A DNA stretch of 64,000 nucleotides from Polynucleobacter sp. IMCC 30228 (GTDB taxonomy: Bacteria; Pseudomonadota; Gammaproteobacteria; Burkholderiales; Burkholderiaceae), in NCBI RefSeq assembly GCF_021395205.1, contig NZ_JAJVCS010000001.1, forward strand, positions 1 through 64,000, read 5' to 3'. The position numbers and the translations under genes are program-made. Positions 1-7,754 of the stretch are shown piece after piece. The notes beneath the pieces are model-generated. The model worked only from the letters and a program-made list of their open reading frames with translations. It was not told the origin of the DNA and searched no databases. How positions within the stretch are numbered: position 1 is the first letter of the stretch; every line of letters begins with the position of its first letter.

Positions 1-75
1 TTAGGTTACAGGCCACCAGCACCCCAAGTGCAAATACCCAAAATCATCCAAACTCAACCCATTTTACTGCAATGA
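1..75 (+). CDS. C-terminal end of an IS3-type transposase (partial, enters from left edge)
   Basis: The frame starting at base 1 reads LGYRPPAPQV and continues for 24 codons to a TGA at 73-75. The LGYRPPAP string is typical of the extreme C-terminus of DDE integrases/transposases of the IS3 family (OrfB), just after the catalytic core. Everything upstream is outside the window, so family and integrity cannot be checked. The short non-coding run after the stop, up to about base 127, would be the end of the element. Confidence 0.7.
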   Translation, partial: LGYRPPAPQVQIPKIIQTQPILLQ

Positions 76-130
76 TTTACTATGGAAAAACTCTCTCAAG
101 TAGTGGACCTAAATTGACAGCAGTTCAAAT
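76..130 (+). mobile_element. Probable right end of the IS element, with terminal inverted-repeat region
   Basis: After the transposase stop there are about 50 non-coding bases ending in TGGACCTAAATTGACAGCAG around 107-126. This layout, a short tail and then an outward end, fits the 3' terminus of an IS. The neighbouring minus-strand gene loses its reading frame exactly here, its stop (125-127) lying within the putative terminal sequence. The exact boundary and any target-site duplication cannot be set without the left end. Confidence 0.55.
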
Positions 131-859
131 ACAAGTTAAAGTTAAATAGCTTATCAATTTCGTAAAAATTAGTGATAGATTTTTACTCTTTGCATTTAAC
201 TGCAATATTAATCCTGCCGTGGTTAAGCCAATAAGTATAATTCCCATTATCCTCAGATCGACAGCACATGCTGTTGCAATAGAGTGCCATATACAATTTA
301 AAGTATTTGGCTGAAAAATATAGCGAATCAATGTGTACGATGCAATAACAACAAATGACAGGAACGCCAAATCTTTTGTGTTATGAAATGCATCTCCGAA
401 AATTCTTGGAGAAACTATGAGAAACAATGTTCCAAGTAATGCAATGGATGAATCTTGATAGCGAAAGAAAAGTATCTTATAAAAAAAAATTAAGCATATG
501 CCAAATAAAATAAAATTAATATAATGCCGAAAATAATATATTTTTTCATCTTGTATTCCCAGAATTTTTACCAGGAATTCAACAGGCAATTCAAATGCTA
601 CTCCGTAATCTCTATCTTTCTGTCCCTGAAAAACATCTTCTGCTTTAATATGCCTGTTTTGAGGGTCTATAAATTCGGGTATTTTAAATAAATGGGCAAT
701 ATAATTTAATGAGGTTTTACCAATTTCCCTTTGCTGTGGCTCGTCAACAGAAATTCCGTAATCTCTGTAAATAAGTGATCCAATAAAAATAAAAAAAATA
801 AAAAAATAAATTGGATAATTTTTTGAAGATAGTAATTTATAGTTGATTTTCATGAACAA
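125..859 (-). pseudogene. Truncated GT39/PMT-like membrane glycosyltransferase, interrupted by the IS
   Basis: The 244-residue product has an N-terminal membrane segment followed by a loop with SVDEPQQ (about residues 37-43), resembling the acidic first-loop motif of GT-C enzymes such as ArnT and protein O-mannosyltransferases. Several further hydrophobic helices follow, with a SPRIFGDAFHNTKD loop near residue 150. Family members are normally over 400 residues, so the C-terminal half is missing, and the stop falls inside the adjoining IS end. The gene is much more AT-rich than its neighbours, which suggests acquisition. The start could be the first ATG or the one two codons later. Family assignment is by motif and topology only. 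Confidence 0.6.
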
Positions 860-991
860 ATTGCTTATTTTAAAAATTTATAAAGCCTTAAGCGATATTT
901 ATTTCTTTATGTAAAATTGATTTAGTCTTCTCTATTATCATATGATATTGAAGTCAATCTAAATTCATTTTTTACCTTTTGAGAACTGTAA

Positions 992-1558
992 ATGACGCAT
1001 ACCAATATCTTGATTATTACAGCTTTAGAAAATGAGCTCGACCCCTTACTAGTGCCAAAGCGTTTTCATATAGCCCATACTGGTGCGGGCAAAATTAATG
1101 CCGCATTAGGCACCTTTAAAGCAATTCAAACTTTTAAGCCCAAATTGATTATTAACTTTGGAACTGCTGGAAAGATCAATTTACAAAATGCCGAGCTTTC
1201 TGGTTTAGTAGAAATTGCCCATGTAGTTCAGCGCGATATGATGGCAGAGCCCCTGGCGCCAAGGGGTCGCATTCCCCTGTCATCTCAACCCTTCATTTTT
1301 TCTTCTCAACATGGTTTTGCAATGTGTGGCACCGGTGATAGCTTTGTAACAAGCCCAGATCCCTGGTTATTTGAGCAAAAAATTGATTTGGTTGATATGG
1401 AGCTTTTTGGCATCGCCTCAGCGGCTTATGACCAAGAAATTCCTTGGCGGGCTTTTAAATACATTACTGATGACGCAAATGCCTCTGCAGGAAAAGAGTG
1501 GACTGACAAAATTGATCACGGGCAGAGCGCTTTTCTGAAGATTTTGGCTGATATTTAA
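992..1558 (+). CDS. MTA/SAH nucleosidase-like protein (PNP/UDP phosphorylase superfamily)
   Basis: This 188-residue protein has the nucleoside phosphorylase/nucleosidase fold signatures: GTAGK at residues 57-61 (phosphate/base loop), CGTGDSF at 112-118, VDMELFG at 134-140 (the ribose-binding Met-Glu pair) and TDD at 159-161, where the catalytic aspartate of 5'-methylthioadenosine/S-adenosylhomocysteine nucleosidases lies. It is shorter than E. coli Mtn (about 230), so the exact substrate is uncertain. It probably splits a purine nucleoside to base plus sugar in the cytosol. It stands 48 bases before the next gene on the same strand and may be co-transcribed with it. Confidence 0.75.
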   Translation: MTHTNILIITALENELDPLLVPKRFHIAHTGAGKINAALGTFKAIQTFKPKLIINFGTAGKINLQNAELSGLVEIAHVVQRDMMAEPLAPRGRIPLSSQPFIFSSQHGFAMCGTGDSFVTSPDPWLFEQKIDLVDMELFGIASAAYDQEIPWRAFKYITDDANASAGKEWTDKIDHGQSAFLKILADI

Positions 1559-1606
1559 TACGGGAGCAAGGTTAAATTCAATTATTTATCAGCAGTTTTA
1601 TCTTGG

Positions 1607-3757
1607 ATGAAAATGTCGGATAGTAGCTCCAAATCACTCAAATCTGTTTTTTTACCCATTTTACTGGGCCTCATTTTGTTCGGCCTCATGGTAGGACTAA
1701 ATGCACTAATCCCAAGTAATATTGGCTGGTTATTAAATAAACTCGATCCAGCGCAGCACTTTTTAGGCTGGGATTTTTTTAGAAATTCTCCTTGGGCTCT
1801 TCCACTTGGACTAAATCCAAGCTTTGGTCTAGACATCAGTAGCGCTATCGTTTATTCCGATTCGATTCCTTTATTTGCAATACCTTTTAAAGTCTTTGCA
1901 TCTTTTCTGCCGAGCCCATTTCAATATTTTGGTTTATGGGCTTTGGTCTGCTTTGTTTTGCAGGCTTGGGTCTGTTGGAAATTAATTGAGTTAACCCTAG
2001 GAAAAATAGCCCAAGAAAATCCCGCGCTTCATTTTTTTGCTACCGGCTTATTATTTTTATGCCCCTCTTTTCTTTGGCGAATTAATACCCCCGCAGGAAT
2101 GCACGCCTCTTTACTGGCACACTTTTTTATTTTGGCTAGCTTGTATCTTTTACTTAGTAATGAAACTAAAAATTGCTATAGGTATTGGCTGTTATTACTT
2201 TGCGGATCATTGTTAACGCATTTTTATTTGTTTGTGATAGTTGGCCTACTGTGGAGTGCAGACTATTTAGATCGATTGCATAGCCAATTTGCACAACGTA
2301 AGCTGAAATGCTTTTTTGAAATTACTTGTGCTCTCCTATTGGTTGGAGCGCTTAGCTGGCTGGTTGGGTATTTTTCCATTGGCGCCTCCTTGAATAGTGA
2401 GCGTGGCTATGGCTTTTTTGCCATGAATGTTCTAGGCTTAATCGACCCTAATGGCTGGTCTTATGTATTGCCTAATCTAAGCCCAAAAAATGACTGGGGC
2501 GAAGGATTTTCATTTCTTGGCTTAGGAATTATTCTGCTACTACTTTCCTGCATGCACAAACTTTGGTCATTTCGCAATCGGGCGCTCACATTCCTCCAAA
2601 GGCACCGTTTTTTAATTGCTTTAATGTGCCTTTTTATCCTGATAGCAATTACTCATCGTATCCACTTAGGTGGACAATTGATTATTTTGTCAATACCAGA
2701 GCGGGTCATTAGCGTATTGAATAACCTGCGTTCAGCAGCACGTTTGATGTGGCCAGTGCATTATTTAATTGTTTTAGGTGCCCTTACATTAATTGGTAAG
2801 GCGTATCCAAAAAAATGGTCTACTATTTTTTTCGCCCTTTTCTTTTTCATCCAACTTGGCGATACGAGCAAGGCTTGGCTTGTAAACCGGGCACAAATTA
2901 ATGAAAATTTTTCTCAAGAGCTAGCCTCGCCAAAATTACAAAGCCAATTTTGGCAAGATGCAGCCCATTTTTATCAAAATATTATTGTTGTTCCGGCGAT
3001 GAATTTACCCCCACATTGGGAGCAATTTGCAGCCTTAGCAGCTCGCTATCATCTTGGTACCAATTCTATCCATGCTGCACGTATTGATCAGCATAAAGAA
3101 AGAGTAAGTAATCTAAATTTAGAACGTGTACTTAACTCTGGTAATTTTTCAAAAGATTCGCTTTACATTCTGCAAAATAATGTTGTCATCTCGGCGCTTG
3201 GCAATTTAGGTGGGAATAATCTGCTGGCCAAAGTAAATGGTTTTAATGTACTTGCGCCTAACTGGGTCTCTTGTCACTTTTGTCAAGCGCTACCCCCCGC
3301 TGAAATATTAACCAAATCACAATTTCTAGAACTGAATGGCAGGCCCTTTACTTTCTCAGAAAAAAATTCTCGAGCTCCATATTATTTAAGAAGCGGCTGG
3401 GCTTTGCCAGAGGAATGGGGTGTTTGGTCCAATGGAAAAAAAGCGGTGTTAAATTTATTGATACCGTCTGCTACTAGCAAGTCCTTGACCTTGCATTACA
3501 AAGCATTTGTTAACCCTATTACGCATCCCCAGCTTGATTTTGATGTATTTATTAATGAAAAATGGTTTCAAAAATATAGAATCTCTCAATTTGAAGATAA
3601 CCTACTCAAACTTGATTTAAATAAAGCCATGCACTCAGAAAAATACTTATCGATTGAGTTTAGAGTTTCAAATCCAGTCAAACCCGCTGTGCTTGGTTAC
3701 AACAATGCTGACCACCGTGACTTAGGCATCGGGTTAACAACTGCTGTATTTGAATAA
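1607..3757 (+). CDS. Large multi-pass membrane protein, DUF6311-like
   Basis: The 716-residue product starts with a hydrophobic helix (residues about 13-35), then a soluble loop containing DPAQHFLGWDFFR, then some ten further hydrophobic segments up to about residue 420, and a roughly 290-residue non-membrane C-terminal part. This architecture and the loop motif recall the DUF6311 family, which resembles GT-C glycosyltransferases. A role in decorating lipid-linked or surface glycans is plausible but inferred. The protein at 17043-18737 has a related layout, with membrane helices and an extracytoplasmic C-terminus. ATG at 1607 gives MKMSD; the Met two codons later is an alternative. Confidence 0.65.
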   Translation: MKMSDSSSKSLKSVFLPILLGLILFGLMVGLNALIPSNIGWLLNKLDPAQHFLGWDFFRNSPWALPLGLNPSFGLDISSAIVYSDSIPLFAIPFKVFASFLPSPFQYFGLWALVCFVLQAWVCWKLIELTLGKIAQENPALHFFATGLLFLCPSFLWRINTPAGMHASLLAHFFILASLYLLLSNETKNCYRYWLLLLCGSLLTHFYLFVIVGLLWSADYLDRLHSQFAQRKLKCFFEITCALLLVGALSWLVGYFSIGASLNSERGYGFFAMNVLGLIDPNGWSYVLPNLSPKNDWGEGFSFLGLGIILLLLSCMHKLWSFRNRALTFLQRHRFLIALMCLFILIAITHRIHLGGQLIILSIPERVISVLNNLRSAARLMWPVHYLIVLGALTLIGKAYPKKWSTIFFALFFFIQLGDTSKAWLVNRAQINENFSQELASPKLQSQFWQDAAHFYQNIIVVPAMNLPPHWEQFAALAARYHLGTNSIHAARIDQHKERVSNLNLERVLNSGNFSKDSLYILQNNVVISALGNLGGNNLLAKVNGFNVLAPNWVSCHFCQALPPAEILTKSQFLELNGRPFTFSEKNSRAPYYLRSGWALPEEWGVWSNGKKAVLNLLIPSATSKSLTLHYKAFVNPITHPQLDFDVFINEKWFQKYRISQFEDNLLKLDLNKAMHSEKYLSIEFRVSNPVKPAVLGYNNADHRDLGIGLTTAVFE

Positions 3758-4051
3758 ACTACGGTATTAATCTGCTTTTACCTCAATTTTTGTCTTTTTT
3801 ACTATTTAAAAGGACTTAGATTAAATAATTACTTATTAAAATCAATGACTTATTGATTTATGTCTGTTTGATTTACTTAATAGCTATTTAGAAGTTAGTT
3901 AATTTTAACTATCAAGACCATACAAAAATACGATTTCACTACCTCAGAATATCTCCATAATGAACGTCTGGTAATACCAAAATACCTTCAGCAATTGAGG
4001 GTTTTGGACTTAACCCCAGAAATTAATTGTTTATTTTTTAGGAGTAATACG
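3758..4051. other. 294-base intergenic region, AT-rich, promoter side of rubrerythrin
   Basis: No convincing ORF or RNA gene is visible. A small inverted repeat, AGTTAA-TT-TTAACT, sits at 3897-3910. An open frame from 3995 runs into the rubrerythrin gene but lacks a ribosome site and family similarity before base 4052. The region most likely holds the rubrerythrin promoter and leader. Confidence 0.5.
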
Positions 4052-4489
4052 ATGGCTAAAACTGTAAAAGGCACTAAGACAGAACAGTCTTTAAAAGAAG
4101 CATTTGCTGGCGAATCGCAAGCAAACCGCCGTTATTTGTATTTCGCAAACATGTCTGACATTGCTGGAGCAAATGATGTTGCTGCAGTATTTCGTTCGAC
4201 TGCAGAAGGTGAAACTGGTCATGCCCATGGTCACATGGAATATTTGATCGATGGTGGCGCTGGTGACCCAGGTACTGGCATGCCCGCTAAAACGGTTGAA
4301 GATGTTCTTAAAGCAGCGGTTGCAGGCGAAACCCATGAGTACACTGATATGTACCCAGGCATGGCTAAAACAGCTCGTGAAGAAGGCTTTGATGAAATTG
4401 CTGACTGGTTTGAAACTTTAGCTAAAGCTGAACGTAGCCACGCTAATAAGTTCGCTAAGACCTTAGAAGCCCATTTAGCAAACGCCTAA
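4052..4489 (+). CDS. Rubrerythrin family di-iron protein (no rubredoxin domain)
   Basis: The 145-residue protein is an erythrin/ferritin-like four-helix bundle. Metal-ligand positions are visible as E21, E54xxH57, E93/E96 and E127xxH130. Rubrerythrins reduce hydrogen peroxide using a di-iron centre. The usual C-terminal rubredoxin domain with CxxC pairs is absent, so electrons must come from another protein, possibly the HiPIP encoded nearby (inference). The start at 4052 is chosen because AGGAG at 4040-4044 lies seven bases upstream; the frame opens earlier at 3995 but those residues are not family-like. A strong terminator follows. Confidence 0.9.
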   Translation: MAKTVKGTKTEQSLKEAFAGESQANRRYLYFANMSDIAGANDVAAVFRSTAEGETGHAHGHMEYLIDGGAGDPGTGMPAKTVEDVLKAAVAGETHEYTDMYPGMAKTAREEGFDEIADWFETLAKAERSHANKFAKTLEAHLANA

Positions 4490-4521
4490 TTTGCTTTAGT
4501 TTTTTGTTACACGCATTACCA

Positions 4522-4554
4522 GCCGCCTGAGGTCTTGCTTGGGCGGCTTTTTTA
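4522..4554 (+). terminator. Rho-independent terminator after rubrerythrin
   Basis: GCCGCC (4522-4527) pairs with GGCGGC (4542-4547) around a 14-base loop, followed at once by a T run. It lies 33 bases after the rubrerythrin stop. Confidence 0.85.
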
Positions 4555-4631
4555 TTTCTACTCTAAGGCTTGTAAAATTAATCAATTCACCTTGCTGGAA
4601 TTGCTGCTGTCTAGACCGTGACCCCAACTAA

Positions 4632-5024
4632 TTAAGCAGCTATTGCTAAATGAGCAATAAAGCCAGAGCGACTTTCGCCTGCAGATTTGGCTTTTGCGTC
4701 TAACCTTGCTAATACTCTTTTGGGCAAGGTTATATTGATTCGTTCAATTTCATCTGAAAGTAGCGCTGGGTCAATTTCTGCTATAGCCCAAATCCACCCC
4801 TTAAATTCTTTTTTCTTTTGCAGCTCAGTAATAGAGCTTGGGTTGGGAATTGCTTGGCCAGCATCAAGCGCACACTCGATCCAGAGCTCGATAGCCTCTT
4901 TAGTATTTTCAATTGCTTCATCAACCCCTGAGTCGGCAGCCGAAAAACAACCAGGCAGATCGGGCACTACTACACCCCATGCAGTTTTTTTATCCCCCGC
5001 CTCTATTGCAATTGGATATTTCAT
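4632..5024 (-). CDS. hicB: HicB antitoxin
   Basis: The 130-residue product has the HicB layout. An N-terminal RNase H-like domain carries VVVPDLPGCFSAAD near residues 18-31, followed by a C-terminal ribbon-helix-helix DNA-binding segment with INITLPKRVLARLDAKA at about residues 95-111. HicB binds and neutralises HicA and represses its own operon. The start at 5024 (MKYPIAIEAG) is preceded by GGAG at proper spacing; the frame is open further upstream into hicA but that part is not HicB-like. It lies 14 bases downstream of hicA, the usual toxin-first order. Confidence 0.9.
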   Translation of the reverse strand: MKYPIAIEAGDKKTAWGVVVPDLPGCFSAADSGVDEAIENTKEAIELWIECALDAGQAIPNPSSITELQKKKEFKGWIWAIAEIDPALLSDEIERINITLPKRVLARLDAKAKSAGESRSGFIAHLAIAA

Positions 5025-5038
5025 TTTTAGTACTCCTA

Positions 5039-5221
5039 TCATTTCAAGCTTGCTTGCTTCAACAGCTTTTGCACTAATCCCATACCAAGATCTTTTTTTG
5101 GGTGTGGCACACTGATGTGCCCCCATTTACATGGGTGAATAAAAATATGATGAGATCCTTTAATTCCCCTTAAGACCCAGCCATTTTCAATTAACTGCTT
5201 AATTAATTCTTTGCTCTTCAT
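5039..5221 (-). CDS. hicA: HicA toxin (mRNA interferase)
   Basis: This 60-residue protein matches the dsRBD-like HicA fold. It has MKSKELIKQLIENGW at the N-terminus, the GSHHIF motif at 22-27 with the catalytic histidine H24, then a VPHPKKDL strand at 38-45 and a final helix. HicA cleaves mRNA and tmRNA independently of ribosomes. The start at 5221 is chosen on family length and the MKSKEL N-terminus; the frame extends 21 codons upstream without family similarity. Key residues look intact, so the module is probably functional. Confidence 0.88.
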   Translation of the reverse strand: MKSKELIKQLIENGWVLRGIKGSHHIFIHPCKWGHISVPHPKKDLGMGLVQKLLKQASLK

Positions 5222-5230
5222 TAGCAAATT

Positions 5231-5270
5231 ATAAATACACACTATACACACTTTTATAAAAGGTGTATTG
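5231..5270 (-). promoter_or_regulatory. Putative hicAB operator/promoter with repeats
   Basis: Upstream of hicA, ATACACAC occurs twice (5235-5242 and 5244-5251) and an inverted half GTGTAT is at 5263-5268. Ribbon-helix-helix antitoxins such as HicB often bind short repeats of this kind. A TATAAT-like element reads on the minus strand close to the hicA start. The role is inferred. Confidence 0.35.
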
Positions 5271-5292
5271 ATATACTCCGCCAACCCCCAAT

Positions 5293-5326
5293 AAAAAAGG
5301 CCCCACTTAAAAGTGAAGCCTTTTTA
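5293..5326 (-). terminator. Rho-independent terminator after the HiPIP gene
   Basis: The sequence AAAAAAGGCC-CCACTT-AA-AAGTGAAGCCTTTTT forms a stem with A-rich and T-rich flanks, so it could work in both directions. It lies 45 bases past the HiPIP stop and separates that gene from hicAB. Confidence 0.75.
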
Positions 5327-5370
5327 TTACGCTAATGAACTATCAAACAAGGCCGCAAGGGCCCTCTTAA

Positions 5371-5679
5371 TTAAGCCTTCTTGGCGTGTGCGCTACACCA
5401 GCCTTTGGCTGTTACTTGCTTACCAGCAAATAAAGTACAGCCACCTGCTGCAGCACCAGCTTTACCTTGATACAGGGCACAGTTAGCACAATTTTGGCCG
5501 GCGACAAACTTAGGAAACTTAGCCTTGTCTACCTTGGCAGCATCTTCAACATAGCCGAGTGCAACTGCTTGGGGATCGGTTGGCGAAACCATGGCTTGCG
5601 CTTGAACACCATTGCTTAATGCCAAGCTAGCAGCGCCTGCTGCGGACAAAATCATAAATTGACGACGATTGGTTTTCAT
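5371..5679 (-). CDS. High-potential iron-sulfur protein (HiPIP), periplasmic
   Basis: The 102-residue precursor has a twin-arginine-like leader, NRRQFM at 4-9, then a hydrophobic stretch ending at VQAQA (about residue 29), consistent with Tat export of a folded cofactor protein. Four cysteines at 64, 67, 81 and 95, in the order CxxC-x13-C-x13-C with CANC, GGC and GWC contexts, match the HiPIP [4Fe-4S] site. HiPIPs carry electrons at high potential in the periplasm. The gene is monocistronic, with a terminator below and a striking palindrome about 100 bases upstream. Confidence 0.92.
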   Translation of the reverse strand: MKTNRRQFMILSAAGAASLALSNGVQAQAMVSPTDPQAVALGYVEDAAKVDKAKFPKFVAGQNCANCALYQGKAGAAAGGCTLFAGKQVTAKGWCSAHAKKA

Positions 5680-5778
5680 GCGAGCTCCATTGGGTTAAGA
5701 ATTTCAACCGTGATCATAAATCACAAGTTGCTCATCCTAAATGAAGCTTCCATCTTATTGATTTAATTCACTATTTTC

Positions 5779-5795
5779 TTGAGAACGGTTCTCAA
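5779..5795. promoter_or_regulatory. 17-base palindrome upstream of HiPIP, Fur-like 7-1-7 shape
   Basis: TTGAGAAC-G-GTTCTCAA is a perfect palindrome around one central base. The core TGAGAAC-G-GTTCTCA has the 7-1-7 geometry of Fur-family boxes. It lies between the folE stop and the HiPIP start, so it is best placed to control HiPIP. The protein that binds it is unknown. Confidence 0.45.
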
Positions 5796-5819
5796 TTCAA
5801 TTTCTATCGCTGACTTAAC

Positions 5820-6563
5820 TTACGACTTACGTTGCACTAAGGCTAAGAATTCACGACGGAGGTTGGAGTCTTTTAGAAATGAGCCGCGCATAACGCTATT
5901 AATCATTTTGGAATCGGGATCTTTTACTCCGCGCCACTGCATACAGAAATGATCGGCTTCCATCACTACTGCTAAGCCCGTGGGCTTAATTTTCTTTTCT
6001 AGAAGGTCGGCTAACTCTACTACCGCCTCTTCCTGAATTTGGGGTCGGCACATGACCCATTCAGTAATGCGTGAGTATTTTGAGAGGCCAATGAGGGCAC
6101 TATCTTTATCGGGCAAAACGCCAATCCAAATTTTGCCCATGATGGGACATAAATGATGTGAGCATGCACTCCGAACGGTAATAGGGCCAATGATCATTAA
6201 CTCATTGAGATGGGTAATATTGGGAAACTTGGTGAGCTCGGGTTGGCTGACATAGCGGCCATTGAAAACTTCATTGACAAACATCTTTGCCACTCGAAAG
6301 CTCGTATTACGCGTATTGTGATCACTTTCAGTATCGATCACTAAACTCTCGAGTACGCCTTGCATCTTCTGCGCCACTTCATCTACTAAACCCTCGAGAT
6401 CGCCTGGCTTAATAAATTCCGCAATATTGTCGTTCGCATGAAAACGCGCTTTTTGCGCTTGGATACGGCGCCGTATTACTGTTGATAAAGGTATGCCATC
6501 TTCACTAGTGGCTTTCTTTAGGGAAGGTACTTTCTTTGCTACGAGAGTCTTTTTAATCGGCAT
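5820..6563 (-). CDS. folE: GTP cyclohydrolase I
   Basis: The 247-residue enzyme converts GTP to 7,8-dihydroneopterin triphosphate, the first step of folate synthesis. The C-terminal two thirds carry the type I signature: the zinc ligand motif CSHHLCP at 134-140, the SKYSRITEWV segment near 161-170, and the third zinc ligand in DHFCMQW near 204-210. The usual motif is CEHHLVP, so the Ser and Cys substitutions are mild variants while the ligands C134, H137 and C207 remain. A lysine-rich N-terminal extension of about 45 residues precedes the domain. ATG at 6563 is preferred over the GTG immediately before it. Confidence 0.93.
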   Translation of the reverse strand: MPIKKTLVAKKVPSLKKATSEDGIPLSTVIRRRIQAQKARFHANDNIAEFIKPGDLEGLVDEVAQKMQGVLESLVIDTESDHNTRNTSFRVAKMFVNEVFNGRYVSQPELTKFPNITHLNELMIIGPITVRSACSHHLCPIMGKIWIGVLPDKDSALIGLSKYSRITEWVMCRPQIQEEAVVELADLLEKKIKPTGLAVVMEADHFCMQWRGVKDPDSKMINSVMRGSFLKDSNLRREFLALVQRKS

Positions 6564-6636
6564 CACTTCTTTCTGGTTTCTATTTTTATCTCTAAACTAA
6601 TTCTGTTTTTGTTTGCGCCCTCTTTTTTGGAACGAT

Positions 6637-7008
6637 TTAAATCTGCAAAAATATTGCCAATATACTCATCAATCCTAAAGTCCACGCAACGGTTCTCAGG
6701 GTTGGCCAATCGGCCAAGTAACACAGCACATACAAACAACGGGCAATGACAAATGCTACAGCGAAAAGATCAATTCTGCCTTGAGGCGCATGGGTAAAGG
6801 ACGCGATGATGACTGCAGCAAAAAATAGGGGCAAGGATTCAAAGGTATTGGCTTGAGCTGCATTAGCACGCGCCCGAAATCCGGTTTGTTTAGCCAGCCA
6901 TTCGCGCGGGCGGCTATTGTCGTAACCATCGAAGCCTTTTTTGGCAATTCCAGCACAAACGATGGGCAGAATTCCCATAAATAAAATACATGCAAATGCA
7001 ATGGTCAT
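6637..7008 (-). CDS. MAPEG family membrane protein
   Basis: This 123-residue protein has four hydrophobic helices. The conserved MAPEG stretch reads FRARANAAQANTFESLPLF (about residues 44-62), followed by RCLYVLCYLADWPTLRTVAW. MAPEG members include glutathione transferases and peroxidases of membrane lipids, but bacterial members of this short type are mostly uncharacterised. The start has a strong ribosome site (AAGGAGAT, about seven bases from ATG). It lies between plsY and folE on the same strand and may be co-transcribed with plsY. Confidence 0.85.
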   Translation of the reverse strand: MTIAFACILFMGILPIVCAGIAKKGFDGYDNSRPREWLAKQTGFRARANAAQANTFESLPLFFAAVIIASFTHAPQGRIDLFAVAFVIARCLYVLCYLADWPTLRTVAWTLGLMSILAIFLQI

Positions 7009-7037
7009 TGCTTCATCTCCTTTTTATTTTTTTAGGT

Positions 7038-7649
7038 TTATTTTTTCTTACCAATGCGAGTTTCACTGCCATTCATTAAGTTCTGAATATTGCTGCGATG
7101 GCGCCAAATTAATAGGCCACACAGGATTACCAGGGCTAGCGCTACGGGATGAAAACCAAATAGGAAAACATAGTAGAACGGTGCAAATAATGCGGCAGCA
7201 ATAGCTGCTAATGAAGAATATCGGGTGAAGAAAGCCACGATTAGCCAAGTACTTAAGGTAGCCAAACCTAAGAAGAAATGAATACCAAATAAGATACCGC
7301 AGGCTGTGGCTACGCCCTTACCACCCCTAAAGCCATGAAAGAGGGGGAATAAATGTCCCAAGAAAACCGCGATGATGACAGCACATAAAACCCACTCTTG
7401 CGAATCCGCAGGTGCTGCGCTCATGACCATCCGCGCAATCACAACCGCCAACCAACCCTTTAAGGCATCGCCGAGCAAAGTAAAAAAAGCCGCTTTTTTA
7501 TTGCCCGTACGCAACACATTGGTTGCACCAGGATTTTTTGATCCATAGGTATAGGGATCGGGCAAAGCCATGCACTTACTCACCACCACCGCAAAGGAGA
7601 TGGAGCCCAATAAATAAGCGCCCAGAATCAATAAAAAGGAAATTAACAT
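7038..7649 (-). CDS. plsY: Acyl-phosphate:glycerol-3-phosphate acyltransferase PlsY
   Basis: The 203-residue inner-membrane enzyme transfers an acyl group from acyl-phosphate to glycerol 3-phosphate, the first step of phospholipid synthesis. Conserved loops are visible: [10 protein letters not shown] at the N-terminus, [12 protein letters not shown] at about 36-47, and [12 protein letters not shown] at about 105-116. Hydrophobic helices separate them. The length is typical. It reads toward the MAPEG gene with a 29-base gap. Confidence 0.95.
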   Translation of the reverse strand: MLISFLLILGAYLLGSISFAVVVSKCMALPDPYTYGSKNPGATNVLRTGNKKAAFFTLLGDALKGWLAVVIARMVMSAAPADSQEWVLCAVIIAVFLGHLFPLFHGFRGGKGVATACGILFGIHFFLGLATLSTWLIVAFFTRYSSLAAIAAALFAPFYYVFLFGFHPVALALVILCGLLIWRHRSNIQNLMNGSETRIGKKK

Positions 7650-7673
7650 ACCGCTATCTTAAACAAGAGGCAC

Positions 7674-7731
7674 GTTTTGAGCTTAAAAGTGAAAAACCGT
7701 ACCGAAGTTTTTCTGCTTTTAAGCTCAAAAC
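7674..7731. repeat. Long intergenic hairpin with 16-bp perfect arms
   Basis: GTTTTGAGCTTAAAAG (7674-7689) and CTTTTAAGCTCAAAAC (7716-7731) are exact inverted repeats. Inside them GAAAAAC (7691-7697) pairs with GTTTTTC (7707-7713) around the nine-base loop CGTACCGAA. The element lies between the xerD stop and the plsY start. It could be a terminator or processing signal after the minus-strand plsY transcript's upstream region, or a small palindromic repeat. Its inner stem-loop resembles that of the hairpin at 19504-19572. Confidence 0.8.
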
Positions 7732-7754
7732 TGCTGGCGATGAAGTGAATTAGG

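Noticed and set aside
3995-4051. N-terminal extension of rubrerythrin
   Set aside because: The extra 19 codons are not family-like and a good ribosome site precedes the ATG at 4052.
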